Part shown: in pieces, positions 10,598 through 22,989 of the stretch
Layout: every line of letters starts with the position of its first letter
How positions within the stretch are numbered: position 1 is the stretch's first letter
From: Castanea sativa
Taxonomy: Eukaryota; Streptophyta; Magnoliopsida; Fagales; Fagaceae
Direction of reading: 5' to 3'
Length of the DNA stretch: 64,000 nt
NCBI RefSeq assembly: GCF_040712315.1
Contig: NC_134022.1
Span: 5,270,001 to 5,334,000, forward strand
Translations under genes and position numbers: made by a program
The notes under the pieces: generated by a model
The model's input: only the letters and a program-made list of their open reading frames with translations
What the model was told of the DNA's origin: nothing
Databases searched by the model: none

Positions 10598-13069
10598 ATG
10601 ATAATATTATGCTTTTGCTATTTGAATTGTACTTTTCATTTACCTATTAAAAAATGTTAAAAAATTTCATTTGATATTAGGTCAATACTAGGATTAAGTT
10701 CATACTCGCTGTGCATCATGCATCTGTATATTTTATACTCTATTTGTCATTGACCTTGAAACTTGTGCCTGTAAAAGTTTTGATGAAAGATATATGGGTC
10801 TTGTTAACGAGCAGTTAAAGAATGAAAAATACTTAATTATTTGTTGTGATGCACACTTTCAAAAAGAAAAATCCATTCGTCGATAATTTATTGGATTGCA
10901 AGCACAAGTTCATGGGTTTTTTCTTAAAATTTGTATACTGTTTTAACTTTTTTTTTTGGAAAACGTATAAAAACATCATTTAACATAGTATCAAATGCAC
11001 CTCATCTTGTGTAGCATGGTCTAGCACAAAAGGGGACTGACTTGTTGAGAGTTGTTAGGTCAATGCCTGCTCTCATTGGATGTTGTGTAGGTTTGAGGTA
11101 TATAATAAGAAACTCCTGCAGTGTTTATAAACCCTAGCTGTGTTCTAGAGCCATTTCACCTTGAGTTGAGTGTCATGACTATAGCTGAGACTTTAAAATG
11201 CTTGTTTGAATCTTTAAGCAGGGGTTTTTATTTATTTATTTATTTACTTTCTGGGACTTGGAGCAGAAGTTGCATGGAATTGGAGTTGGATTGTGTATGT
11301 CTTTTTAGGTGAGGTCAAAGCTTTGAAGTCAAAGAAGTTGATCATATAGGAATTCCTATGATCTTCCTAAGATGAAGATTCATTAGCTTATGTGTTATGA
11401 AGGTCAACAATTGAACAGGTCACACACACCTACCTTAAAAAGAGAACATAATGAAAACAGTAAATGAAAAGTAGGAAGAAAAAGAATTTCAAAGATTAAT
11501 GCGAATTTCCTCATTTGTTTTTCCCTGCTTGAGTTACGACAGGAGTCAGGATTGTATAATTCTTGATTTAGTAGTAAAATTGAATTAAGCTGCACTCCAC
11601 AGGGAAATTTATGTATTTTATTTTTCTAGAAAAGTCACTTATCACTTGACTGTAAGTTCTAAGCTTTGTGTTTGAAGATGGTGTTAATATATGAGCTGGA
11701 AGTTGATTAAAATTGAATTTGAGAAAGCAACATGTTATGATATCATACCTGACTTCAGGTTGAATATTTCTGTGTTGAAGTTCAGTTTCCCTAATCTTGT
11801 GACCGTGTGGAATTGAAAACCATTATCATATTTTATATTTTCTGATTGTACTAACTTTTTTTTAATTCGATTCTGATTGCTCAAATTAATAATTCATATT
11901 GCTGGAGTTAATATAATAATTGCTTCAAAAATTCGTACAAATATCATTTTATCAAAGTTTTGTAGAGCATGCTTTGAGAATATTCTTTTCAGTGCTGGCA
12001 TTGCAAGACTGCTTGTTGGGCATCCTGCATCTATTGGTTAAATTTATTGGTCAACCATGGCCTTGACCTTTTTTTTTAAAAAAAAATTATATTTTTCAAA
12101 TCTGAAGAGGGATACATATAGATAATGCAATATATTACATAAAACGCATAGTGCAGTTATGGTGTGTCACAAGTGATCAAAATGCATATAAAGTCTCATG
12201 AATTGTGTCAAAAATAAAAAAATAAACAAAAAAAGATCACAAACTTTGACCTGAAGTTCTTACATGAAATTAAATTTTCAATGTAGTGATATGAAAAATT
12301 GTCAAGAGCTTTATAGTTCAACTGATTGACACATTCTAGAGTTCTAATGGATCATCTAAGATTCAAACCCCCAACTTCCAACAATCAAATTTTTTTTTTT
12401 TAATAACTAATTCATTAATATTTTTCAAGTAATAACTAATTTACTAATCACATCAGAAACCGATGGGTCAGGGCAAGTTCTCTCCTGTTGGTTCGAAACC
12501 CATCCAGGAAGTGCAAAGATGGGAATAGGCCCAAAGGCTTTAACAACCAAAAGCCCAAGTGACAAAACTATGGACAAAAAGTTAACTGAAGTACGAAGTA
12601 CAAACAAAGACAAAAATCCCTGGCTATAGAAATGTTGATTTGGATTTTTTTTTTTTTTTTCTCAGTTAAAACGTGGCCTTGAAAGCACACATCCATTTCA
12701 CTTTCCATTTCAAGGCCATGATTTAAAGTTAAAGAATTTTAGGGTTTAGATATTGTCACTTCATTCACTCTAGTTTAGTTTAATTATAATTGAAAATTTG
12801 ATCACAATTAAATTTAAAATGAGATAGCAAGATTCAGAATATAGATTTCTTCAACTTTAAATCATGGGCTTGATCTCCATTTCAGTTTGAAGTAGAGAGG
12901 ACCCAAATGAGACTACAGAAATTTTAAAGTGAGTTATAATATGAGGGTTTGGTTAATATATGTCCATAATCATTCATTTTAAAAACTATTTATGAAAAAT
13001 TGAAAAAAGTTAAAAAAAAGTTAGTCAATTTTTTTTAATTTTTTCATAATTTTTTAAAAATATTTGTTT

Positions 13070-13139
<70 letters not shown>

Positions 13140-13156
13140 GTTATGCTAACAAGTGC
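10598..13156. repeat. Tandem segmental duplication, copy 1
   Basis: This 2.6-kb block, starting GATAATATTATGCTTTTGCTA, is repeated immediately downstream (13157-18809). Matching landmarks include the AAACTCCTGCAGTGTTTATA stretch near 11110, GGAATTCCTATGATCTTCCT near 11350 and a terminal (TA)n tract. It lacks the two hAT insertions of copy 2 and so preserves their target sites: TTTTATAC near 10735 and AGCAAGAT near 12826. No convincing protein is encoded; its 63-codon open frame (11404-11595, -) is also present in copy 2 and is probably fortuitous. Confidence 0.85.
13073..13137. repeat. (TA)n microsatellite in copy 1
   Basis: About 65 bp of alternating TA lies inside an AT-rich MITE-like end. 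The equivalent place in copy 2 (18731-18783) also carries a TA tract, so the repeat was present before the duplication. Confidence 0.95.
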
Positions 13157-13343
13157 CCTTAGGTGATAATATTATGCTTTTGCTATATGAATTGAACTTT
13201 TCATTTACCTATAAAAAATGAATTAAAATTTTCATTTGATATTAGGTCAATAGTAGGTTGCATGCCTTTATGTTAGTCAATTAAAATTAGATCTAGGATT
13301 AAGTTCCAACTCGTTGCGCGTCATGCATCTGTATATTTTATAC

Positions 13344-13939
13344 TAGGAGTGTCAATTTAGGATAGCATGTTGGGTTCGTGTCGTGTCAAAGTAGGAGTAT
13401 ATGACTAAATGGCTCAACTCTAACCCAACCTATTTAATAATCGTGTCATAATTTTTCAATTCTAACCCGACCTATAAATAAGGCGGGTTGACCTGACCCA
13501 ACCCATTTAACACGCATAATAAACAAGTTGTGTTGAGTTAACACGAATGTAACACAACATATTTGAACCTACATAATATTAAATATAACATTCATCTAGT
13601 AATAATTTTGTTTATATCTCAAAAACAGTGCATACACTTCAAGTCTTTAACCCACGTTCAAAATAATATAGTTCAACAAAGATATAATATTAATCTAGAA
13701 ATAAGTTTTTTACACTTCAACCCAAATTAAAAATAACACAGTTTAGCAAAAATAAAATAACATAGTTCAACAAAAATATAATATCCTTAGAACTCAACAA
13801 ATACTAAGTATTAATATTGAAAGAATCGGAGCAAACAATAAACTAAGTTTATAAAACAAAAATATTATGCAGAAAAAATTACTGCAGAATTTTGAAACAC
13901 CAAGAAAACGGTTTTCTTTAATTCTAAAACTCACTAAAC

Positions 13940-13989
<50 letters not shown>

Positions 13990-14395
13990 TAAGAAGGTTT
14001 AGAGATTTAGGGTTTGTAAGGTTTAGAAATCTAGAGTTTGTAAAGTTTCAATTTCCAATTATATCCCTTGTAAGTTTTTATAATTACTCACTTTTCTTTT
14101 TAAATTTAAAATATATGTTAAATATAAAAGGTCTTTGAAAAATCTAAAATAAAATGAATATTTATTTGTTATACAAGTTAAACGGATTGTGTTAAGAGGG
14201 TCATTTCGGGTTGACACAAATAAATTGACGTGTCAAACGTGTCTATTAAGAGTTACACAGGTTGACCCGCTTATGACACGTTTACTATGTCGCTTTCAGG
14301 TTGACCCATTTGTAACACAAACCCATCAAGGCCCAACCCTAACCCGTAAAAACCCGTGTCGTATTTGCAGGTTGGGTTGAACATTGACACCCCTA
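13344..14395. mobile_element. Non-autonomous hAT element with perfect 8-bp target duplication
   Basis: The termini are TAGGAGTGTCAA and, on the right, TTGACACCCCTA, which are inverted repeats. TTTTATAC flanks both sides (13336-13343 and 14396-14403) and occurs once at the equivalent place in duplication copy 1. The ends carry several copies of GGTTGACC-type motifs (near 13487, 14211, 14249 and 14299), a pattern like subterminal transposase-binding repeats. There is no transposase ORF. The interior holds a (GA)n tract at about 13945-13985. Confidence 0.9.
13945..13985. repeat. (GA)n microsatellite
   Basis: About 41 bp of GA repeats lies inside the hAT element. Confidence 0.95.
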
Positions 14396-17311
14396 TTTTA
14401 TACTTTATTTGCCATTGACCTTGTAACTTGTGCCTGTAAAAGTTTTGATTATCGAGTAGTTAAAGAATAAAAAATACTTATTATGAGCTATGATGCACAC
14501 TTTCAAAAAGAAAAATCCATTCGTCAATAATTTATTGGATTGCAAGCACAAGTTCATGGGTTTTTTCTTAATATTTGTATACTGTTTAACCTTTTTTTTT
14601 TTTTTGGAAAATGTATGAAAACATCATTTAACATAGTATCAAGTGCACCTTATCTTGTGTAGTATGGTCTAGCACAACAGGGGACTGACTTGTTGAGAGT
14701 TGTTAGGTCAATGCCTGCTCGCACTATGTAAGAGGTGCAAACATGCATCATTGGATGTTGTGTAGGTTTGAGGTACATAATAAGAAACTCCTGCAGTGTT
14801 TATAAACCCTAGCTGTGTTCTAGAACCATTTCACCTTGAGTTGAGTGTCATGACTAGAGCTGAGACTTAAAAATGCTTGTTTGAATCTTTAAGCAGGGTT
14901 TTTTTATTTATTTTTTATTTTATATATATATATATATTTTACTTTCTGGGACTTCGAGCAGAAGTTGCATGAAATTGGAGTTGGAGTTGGAGTTGGAGTT
15001 GGAGTTGGATTGTGCATTTCTTTTTAGGTGAGGTCAAAACTTTGAAGTCAAAGAAGTTGATCATATAGGAATTCCTATGATCTTCCTTTCATTTTCCTGG
15101 AAAGAAGGAAGAGTGAGTTGTTCTTGACTCCTAAGATGAAGATTCATTAGCTTATGTGTTATGAAGGTCAACAATTGAACAGGTCACACACACCTACCTT
15201 AAAAAGAGAAAATAATGAAAACAGTAAATAAAAAGTAGGAAGAAAAAGAATTTCAAAGATTAATGCGAATTCCCTCATTTGTTTTTCCCTGCTTGAGTTA
15301 CGGCAGAAGTCAGGATTGTATAATTCTTGATTTAGTAGTAAGGTTGAATTAAATTGCACTCCACAGGGAAATTTATTTTATTTTTCTAGAAAAGTCACTT
15401 ATCACTTGACTGTAAGTTCTAAGCTTTGTGTTTGAAGATGGTGTTAATATATGAGCTGGAAGTTGATTAAAATTGAATTTGAGAAAGCAACATGTTATGA
15501 TATCATACCTGACTTCAGGTTGAATATTTCTGTGTTGAAGTTCAGTTACCCTAACCTTGTGACGGTGTGGAATTGAATACCATTATCATATTTTATATTT
15601 TCTGATTGTACTTTTTTATTAGATTCTGATTGCACAAACTAATAATTCATATTGCTGGAGTTAATATAATAATTGCTTCAAAAATTCGTACAACTATCAT
15701 TTTATCAAAGTTTTGTAGAGCATGCTTTGAGAATATTCTTTTCACGTGCTGGCATTGCAAGACTGCTTGTTGGGCATCCTGCATCTATTGGATAAATTTA
15801 TTGGTCAACCATGGCCTTGACTTTTTTTCAAATTTAAATTTTTTATTATTATATTTTTTAAATCTGAAGAGGGATACATATAGATAATGCAATATATGCG
15901 TCACAAGTGATCAAAATGCATATCAAGTCTTATGAATTGTGTCAAAAAAAAAAAAAAAAAAAAAAGATCATGAACGTTGACCTAGAGTTTTTACATGAAA
16001 GAAATTTTCAATGTAGTGATATGAAAAATTGTCAAGGGCTTTATAGTTCAATTGATTGGAACTGATTGGCACATTCTGGTGTTCTAATAGATTATCTGAG
16101 ATTCAAACCCCAACCTCCAACAATCAAATTTTTTTTTTTAATAACTAATTCACTAATCACATCAGAAACCGATGGATCAGGGCAAGTTCTCTCCTGTCAG
16201 TTCGAAACCCATCTAGGAAGTGAAGATGGGAGCAAGCCCAAAGGCTTTTACAACCAAAAGCCCAAATGCCATACTATGGACAAAAAGTTAACAGAACTAC
16301 GAAGTACAAACAAAGACAAAAATCCCACGCTATAGAAATGATGATTTGGATTTTTTTTTCTCGGTTAAAACGTGGCCTTGAAAGTACACATCCATTTCAC
16401 TTTCCATTTCAAGGCCATGATTTAAATTTAAAGAAATTTAGGGTTTAGATATTGTTACTTCATTCACTCTAGTTTAGTTTAATTATAATTAAAAATTTGA
16501 TCACAATTAAATTTTAAATGAGATAGCAAGATTAGAAACTGTAACGGGTCGAGCTCGGGGTAGGTTTCTTTATGTCTGAACTTGACCCACGGGCCCATAT
16601 CCGTTGCCCAAATCTGACCCGTTTAATAAATGAGTTTTTTTTTTGTTGCACCCAAACCCATCACATTGGGCTCCAACCCAAAATCATAAAGACAAAAATC
16701 AGTACAAATCCCAAATCACAAATCACAGAATATACATGTAGCAAACCCAAAAATAAATAAAAATAATCACAACAATTTGGCATCCAAAATAGATGCAAAG
16801 ATCTAACAAACCAACCTGTATAAAAAAACCCAACAAATCCTAGAAATTTTGCAAACCCAGAAATAAAATTAGAAAATTTGAATATCCCACCAACAAAACA
16901 CAAAAAAAAAAAAAAAAAACCCAACAAATTTGGCTCAAAAAAAAAAAAAAAACCCAAACCTAACCGATTGTGGGTTTGTAACGGGTGAGGGGTGGTTCAT
17001 GGTGGTTGTGGAGATTTTCATGATTGATGAGAGTTTCGACTTGTTGGCAAGGTGCTTGATTGCTTGATTGTGATTGGGCTTGTCAGCGAGGATTTTCTTG
17101 AATCTTGTTTTTTGGGCTTGGTTGTGGCTGTGGTGGCTTGGGTGAATTGCCAGTTGTGTGGTGCTTGATTGCTTGAGGGAGCGCTTAAGGGAGGTCTTGC
17201 GTGGGGCTTGATCGCTTGAGTTGAGACTTGAGGGTGAGAGTGGGTACTAAGTAAGGGTGAGACGTGAGAGGGGCGGTTGCTGAATCAGAGAGTGAGAGTT
17301 AGAATGATTAA

Positions 17312-18295
17312 GAACAACCACACCAGATCAGCTAAACTCTTCTAAAATAGAAAAAAGTACAACTTTTACACATTTTGAGCAAATTGGCAAAAATGTGCAA
17401 ATCCATACACGAGCTACAGTACCCGTGCAAATATATATGGGTACTATACCACATGTATAAGTTATTTTATTAATTTTTTCTCTCTCCACCTCACTCTCTT
17501 TTTCTCTTGGGTTGTTGAATCCACTGATCTCCTTCGCTGATCTCCTCCATTGATCTCCATTGCTCTCTCAAGTCTTGCCACAGCAGTGCCACAGTTGATC
17601 ATCTCACTTGCTGCTGCTCACGCCGATCGCCGCTACATCGCACTACATCAACGATCATCGCACTACATCAACTATCACTCGCCGCTACATCAACGATCAC
17701 TCGCCACTACATCAACGATCTGATCGCGAGGCGAAACCATCAACGATTAGAGCAGCAGCAAGGCGAGGCGAAAGCAACGGCGATCACACGCTGCTACATC
17801 AATGATCTGATCGCCGTTGCTTTCGCCTCGTCTCGCTGTTGCTCTGATCGTTGATGGTTTCACCTGGCGTCGCCACTGCTTTGATTGTTGATGTAGCTTA
17901 ATCTTTGTTTGATGGTTTTGTGATTTTGATCTGTGGATTTTGATGGTTTTGATTAATGGGTTTGATGATTTTGATTAGTGGGTTTGGGATTTTGATTAGT
18001 GGGTTTTGATGATTTTGATTAGTGGTTTTGGGATTTTGATGGTGGGTTGAAGATGGAGGCTGGCTTAATGGTGGTGGTTGTGTAGGTTGTTGATGGAGGC
18101 TGGTTGATGATCGCCGCTACTCTGAGCGTCGACGGTGGCTGGGCGTTGATTCAAGAATGAATATTTTATTTGAATAAATGTGTATAATAAACAAACTGAT
18201 GTAGGTGTTTTGTAAAAGTGGTAGTGTAAAATAGAAAAAGTATGATTTTTGTGTAAAATAGATGGAATCTTTTAAAAGAACTGATGTGGTTACTC
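17312..18295. mobile_element. PIF/Harbinger-like element nested in a hAT element
   Basis: The left terminus GAACAACCACACCAG and the reverse complement of the right terminus GAGTAACCACATCAG are inverted repeats. TAA flanks both sides (17309-17311 and 18296-18298). The centre is unusually GC-rich for the window. It holds CTACATCAACGATC units spaced 20-22 bp apart (17643, 17663, 17685, 17707) and a strong hairpin at 17728-17867. Confidence 0.75.
17728..17867. repeat. Near-perfect 59-bp inverted repeat (hairpin)
   Basis: The left arm 17728-17786 contains GAAACCATCAACGATTAGAG; the right arm 17808-17867 is its reverse complement with only a few mismatches. The loop is about 21 nt. A transcript would fold into one long stem, the shape of a small-RNA precursor. 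Whether it is expressed cannot be told from sequence. Confidence 0.8.
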
Positions 18296-18728
18296 TAAGA
18301 GTTAGGGTTAGGTATAAGGGAATATATATATAGTTAGGTTTTTTGGTAATTTTAGCTAAACTAAGCGGGTCGAGTCTGGGTTCGGGGCGGGCATTGCAAA
18401 AAAATCCGAATCCGCTTCGGGTTTTATTTTAAAAACCTAGACCCGACCCAATAAGGTTTGGTCGGGTAACAATTGCTTTCCCTAAGCAAGATTCAGAATA
18501 TAAATTTCTTCAGCTTTAAATCATGGGCGTGATCTCTATTTCAGTTTGAAGTAGAGAGGACCCAAATGAGTCTACAAAAATTTTAGAGTGAGTTATAATC
18601 TAAGGGTTTGGTTAATATATGCCCTTAATCATTTATTTTAAAAAACTATTTATAAAAAATTGAAAAATTTATCAAAAAAAGTTAGTCACTTTTTCATTTT
18701 TTATAAAAAAAAATTTTAAAATGGTTTA

Positions 18729-18730
<2 letters not shown>

Positions 18731-18783
<53 letters not shown>
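18731..18783. repeat. (TA)n microsatellite in copy 2
   Basis: About 53 bp of alternating TA, at the equivalent position to the tract at 13073-13137. Confidence 0.95.
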
Positions 18784-18786
<3 letters not shown>

Positions 18787-18809
18787 TCATGCTAACGGTT
18801 GCTCTTAGG

Positions 18810-19717
18810 ACTTAGGGTAATAATTAACAATCTATTTTAAGAAAATTTTGACACTACTTTTATAAAAAATGAAAAAATTTATCAAAATATTAATATTTTT
18901 TTTTCTATTAAAATTTTCTTTTAATAAATTATTAACCATTATTTTTAGATATTTGTTAACATTTTCTTATTTATATATATATATATATATATATAACTCA
19001 TTATCTAATCTACTGGTGGGTCACCCACGAAAACTCTGAAAGTTTGTTCTCGTACTGCATTTAGAACGGTGGTCCAATCAGTCACTTTCAAAAGCAATAA
19101 AATCAAAGGTTTGATTGGATGGCAATACAAACTACAAAGGCTCGCCTTTTGTGAGTTTGTCTTTAATTTGGAATGGACCACTTGAATTCAGCCTTTATCA
19201 TCCAATACCGTACTTTGTTGCCACCCTTTCATTTTCTTTGATTTGCTAAATTGAAGACTCGAAGTTGATATTTTTCCAGGCCTCTCGAGTGGGATTTGAA
19301 ACTCTTATTATTCATCTTATTCCAAGACTTTCTTTTTGGCTTGCCAAATCATTTTACAAAAAAAATGGAAGAAAAAAAAAAAAAAAACAGAGATTAGAAT
19401 ACTTCTCCTCTTTATTAACCCTCAAAAATTTACTTGGATAAAGTAACATTCTTACCCAAGCTTGAATAGGTTTTTAGCTGAAGGCTGAAAATGAAATGAC
19501 CGAGTCAACATAGACTAAGTTATAGCAGAAATTGGACAGATAAAGAATAGGTGCTCTAATGAGTGGTGGCCATATATGGCCTGAAGAGGATCTTGAGTTT
19601 GGTCAGGAATGAAACACCACATTCATTATGATTGCAAGATCAAGGTAGAGATTATACTGTCTATAATTATTTCCCCTAAGCTAAGGGACCTACAACAGAG
19701 CTGCAACTTAACTTAAT
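18810..19717. other. AT-rich DNA without a gene
   Basis: A short TA tract lies at about 18974-18995. The rest is mixed unique-looking sequence with no coherent open frame, and no TE ends could be defined. Confidence 0.5.
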
Positions 19718-19899
19718 GAGTAATACTACAGTTACAAACTATTTTATAACATTTTTACAAAATGTTGATGTGTCCAACCTCTTATTGGTTTTCATTAGGC
19801 CCATCATTAATATCACTTTTTCATTTACCAATAATCACTCACCACATCAGCAATTTGTAACATTTTTTGTAAAATAGTTTGTATCTCTACCATTATTCT
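19718..19899. mobile_element. Short fold-back MITE with 8-bp target duplication
   Basis: The 182-bp element has arms of about 50 bp: the left AGTTACAAACTATTTTATAA matches the reverse complement of the right end, AGATACAAACTATTTTACAA. AACTTAAT flanks both sides perfectly (19710-19717 and 19900-19907). An 8-bp duplication points to hAT-driven mobility. The element at 51646-51815 is similar. Confidence 0.8.
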
Positions 19900-20515
19900 A
19901 ACTTAATTACAAGAAAAATTAGGGAATTCTTGTCAAAAATTCATCTTTATTGATAAGTGGGAATTACATCAATTGCTTATATAAGTTATAAGACTATGTT
20001 CTTAGATACAATTTAGGAAAAATAAAATTACAAGGTTATATTTCCTAGTTATAACCTAGGGAACACACACATATACATGAAAATCCTAGCCTAGGTCCCA
20101 AAGACTAGGTTTGAGGGCTAAATTACTAAGTATTTAGGCGTTAGATAGACACCCTGTCCAACCTACAATGGTCTCCTAGTGTATAATAACAAATATAAAT
20201 AATTCACTTATACTAACATTCAATTAATAATTTAAAAAAAAAAAATCAAAACAATGAAGTGAAAAGACCATGACTCCAATATTCATATAGCTTGCAAGAT
20301 GCATGTAAATTGACTTGCAAATGAAACATTCACGAGGTTAGTTACGAATAAGAAAATAGATAATATGAAACTTGAAAAGTGATGATTTATGCAAATAACT
20401 ATTAACAAAAAAAAAAAAAAAAACCCTAGATGGAAGTTTTACATAGCATGTGAATAAATACCATGAACATGAATCAAACCTAGCTTGATGATACATAAGA
20501 TGTAACCAAAGGAAA

Positions 20516-20520
<5 letters not shown>
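19900..20520. other. DNA without a recognisable gene
   Basis: The stretch holds no long open frame. ATTCATCTTTATTGATAAG near 19939 and CCTAGGTTATAAC-like motifs suggest old retroelement debris, but no ends could be found. Confidence 0.4.

Positions 20521-20585
<65 letters not shown>
20521..20585. repeat. (CT)n microsatellite
   Basis: About 65 bp of uninterrupted CT repeats. Confidence 0.97.
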
Positions 20586-20589
<4 letters not shown>

Positions 20590-20751
20590 TTTTATATGAT
20601 GTAAAGGACACTAAAACATTCTGAAATTTTAATTATTGATGCATGGACGTGTTTCTAAATGCATGAAACCTATGGACACTACAAAAAGCACGAGTTTTTA
20701 CCTTTTTCTTTGCGGCAATTTACAAAGTGCTATTGTAACTCTATCTACCAA

Positions 20752-21415
20752 GTCTATTATGTCACTTCTTGGCCGGCACTAGAAACTACCAGAATACAAA
20801 ACGCCTACATAGCCCAATTGGGTCTATACTCTAAACCAATGCTTTAGAGACCTACAACAACAGTTTAGAAACGCTGGTGTAGCTCGACATGTGAATGCAT
20901 GTTTATGATGCCTAGATCTAAAAGTATAGCATGATATAAACATGCCATCAGAGAAATTATTCTAGAGCATATTCTTGTATTTTGAAAAGAAATAAAAAAA
21001 ACATAGTAAACCCTAATTAAACATGAGTAAAAGGAAAAGAATACTATCAATATACAAATTCTGAATTGTAACTTGACTAGGTCTTTTATGTCACTTCTTG
21101 GCTAGCGCTAGAAATTACCAAAATAAAAAACGCCTACATAGCCCGATTGGGTCTATACTAATGCTTAAGAGACCTACAACGACCATTTAGAAACACTGGT
21201 GTTGCTCGACAAGTGAATGAATATTTATGATGCCTAGATCTAAAATATAGCATGATATAATCATGCCATCATAGAATTTATTTTAAAGCATATTCTTGTA
21301 TTTTTATGAACTTTTTTTTATTCTTTGAAAAGAAATAAAAAACATAGTAAACCCTAATTAAAAATGAGTAAAAGGAAAAAAAAAAAAAAACTATCAATAT
21401 ACAAATTCTGAATTG
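20752..21415. repeat. Tandem duplication, about 2 x 329 bp
   Basis: GTCACTTCTTGG recurs at 20761 and 21090, an offset of 329 bp. The copies share CGCCTACATAGCCC, GACCTACAAC, GATGCCTAGATCTAAAA and a shared tail ending TACAAATTCTGAATTGTA. The second copy has gained about 25 bp near 21305. No protein is encoded; short open frames differ between the copies. Confidence 0.88.
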
Positions 21416-21979
21416 TAGACAATTAATGGCTATGAGGTGGATTCTTAGACCTCCTCAATTCAAGGATTGTGCTTGATCTTAAATTGGCTGAGACCTCCAT
21501 TCGTTATTTCTCAAGAAAGTTTATGCTTGTTAACGGATCTTCACTTAGAGTTGGCGTCTTGGTGACAATTGATGTAAAAGACTATGTAGATTGTTGTTTT
21601 TGGATGAATCCTATGAAAACTATGGTCATTTGTGTGTGATATGATGGATGGGTGATAAAAATATGCAAAAAGAAGGTAATACTTGAAGCTATAGAGGTAG
21701 GTAGCTTGTAAGAAACTTTTACTCTATTTATTTGAAAAATAATTTTACTAATATGTATCTTAAGAGGACCCAATAGTATACTATTTTTAAAAAAAAAATT
21801 TATTGAGAATTAAAAAATTTTACTACTTTTTTAATTTTTCATAAAATATTTTTAAAAATAAATAGCTTAATGTATGTCCTTAAAAATTACACATTAACTA
21901 GATCATTTGAAAAATCTAGTTTCTCTTTTAGTTGATATGTCCCTTCTTTTTACAAATAAAGATATTTTTCTTGTTTTAA
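21416..21979. other. DNA without a recognisable gene
   Basis: Low-complexity A-rich and T-rich runs near 21780-21850 resemble MITE debris found elsewhere in the window. No open frame has recognisable motifs. Confidence 0.4.
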
Positions 21980-22385
21980 GAGCATTAGTAATGACGTTCC
22001 TATAATAGCAAACACTAAAAATAGGCCACATTGACGGTGATATATTTAAACAAAAATTGCCAATGAGCTAGTAGCTCATTGTAGGTCTGTAGCTACAAGT
22101 TATCAAATATAAAAACAATATTTTATCTTTTTTTTTTTTTTTTCTCAACTCAAACAAGTGGGACCAAGAAACTGCACGGACAAGAAAGTAAAAAAAGAAG
22201 GCCACGTTGATAAAGTAATAAAGAGAGAGACAAAGAGAGAGAAAGAGATAATAAAAAAATATTTAAATAAAAAATTAAAAAAATAGAACTAATTTGGATA
22301 AATGATAAAGTAGGTGTAAAACAAATAAAATAATTTTTTAAGTAGTTGAAAACTAAAAATTTTAACTCCATTCATGCGGATGCTC
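21980..22385. mobile_element. Harbinger-like MITE
   Basis: The left end GAGCATTAGTAATGACG and the reverse complement of the right end GAGCATCCGCATGAATGG are imperfect inverted repeats of the GAGCAT type. The flanks are TAA and CTA, a 2/3 match to a 3-bp duplication. The interior is GA-rich at 22225-22250. It is non-coding. Confidence 0.55.
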
Positions 22386-22989
22386 CTAGAGATTGAAAGT
22401 AGTGCAATTGGTCATATAACGTCAAGCTTTTCTCCAAAACATTAAAATAAATAATAGAAATAGAGAAAAGCATAGAGAAAATCGGAGTAAAAATATGAAA
22501 AAATAGCAAGTCAGGGACCCAAAGTACCAATCAACACCTAGGGCCTCTAGGTTGGCACTTGGGTCCATGACTGCAGTGCTGATAGGTTTAGTGGAGCTTG
22601 ACTTTTCAGCACATTTGGACAAAAAAATTTTAAGTACTTTCAAGACATAGGGAAATTACATTTCTTTTTATATATATATATATAGTAAACTTTACTATAA
22701 ATTTAATGAGTAAATTTTATCATAAATGTAAGAGAAAGTGAACACCATTCTTCATATTTTGAAAATACTTAAAAATTGTTCTCTCTATCTTTGATCGGGT
22801 TCTTCTATTGTTCATACTTTACTTAATTAAATTATAAAAAAGGTATTATCTAATGAGATAAATAAATTTATTTTAAATTTAATTATAAGGATAATATTAT
22901 CCACATGAAATTATTTTGTTATACATATCTATCATAATTAGAGTTACCAACAATAAGATTTAAACTTTCAATTAAATTTTAATTGAAAG
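22386..22989. other. AT-rich DNA without a gene
   Basis: A (TA)n tract lies near 22670-22683, followed by an inverted AGTAAA-type motif. The minus-strand open frame at 22422-22643 has no family motif and ends in a hydrophobic low-complexity run, so I do not call it a gene. Confidence 0.4.

Larger units (their letters stand above)
16533..18484. mobile_element. Non-autonomous hAT element with a nested Harbinger element
   Basis: The left end TAGAAACTGTAACGGGTCGA and the right end, reverse complement TAGGGAAAGCAATTGTTACC, are imperfect inverted repeats with subterminal GGGTCG motifs. AGCAAGAT flanks both sides (16525-16532 and 18485-18492), and duplication copy 1 has a single uninterrupted AGCAAGAT. 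No transposase is visible. A second element at 17312-18295 sits inside it. Confidence 0.82.
13157..18809. repeat. Tandem segmental duplication, copy 2 (expanded by insertions)
   Basis: This copy follows copy 1 directly; the junction reads TTAGG|TGATAATATTATGC. It is about 5.65 kb because it holds hAT elements at 13344-14395 and 16533-18484. Removing these leaves about 2.6 kb, matching copy 1. Other small differences include extra bases near 13255, 14725 and 15090. Both copies end with ATGCTAAC...CTTAGG after a TA tract. Confidence 0.85.

Noticed and set aside
11404..11595. 63-codon minus-strand frame conserved in both duplication copies (also 15168-15359)
   Set aside because: Its conservation is explained by the recent segmental duplication. 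It has no homology I recognise, and the differences are not clearly synonymous.
14005..14035. Telomere-like TTTAGGGTTT motifs
   Set aside because: Only isolated degenerate units occur inside a hAT element; there is no interstitial telomere array.
22150..22371. Hydrophobic 73-codon minus-strand frame
   Set aside because: The Leu-Ser run comes from a GA repeat inside a MITE.
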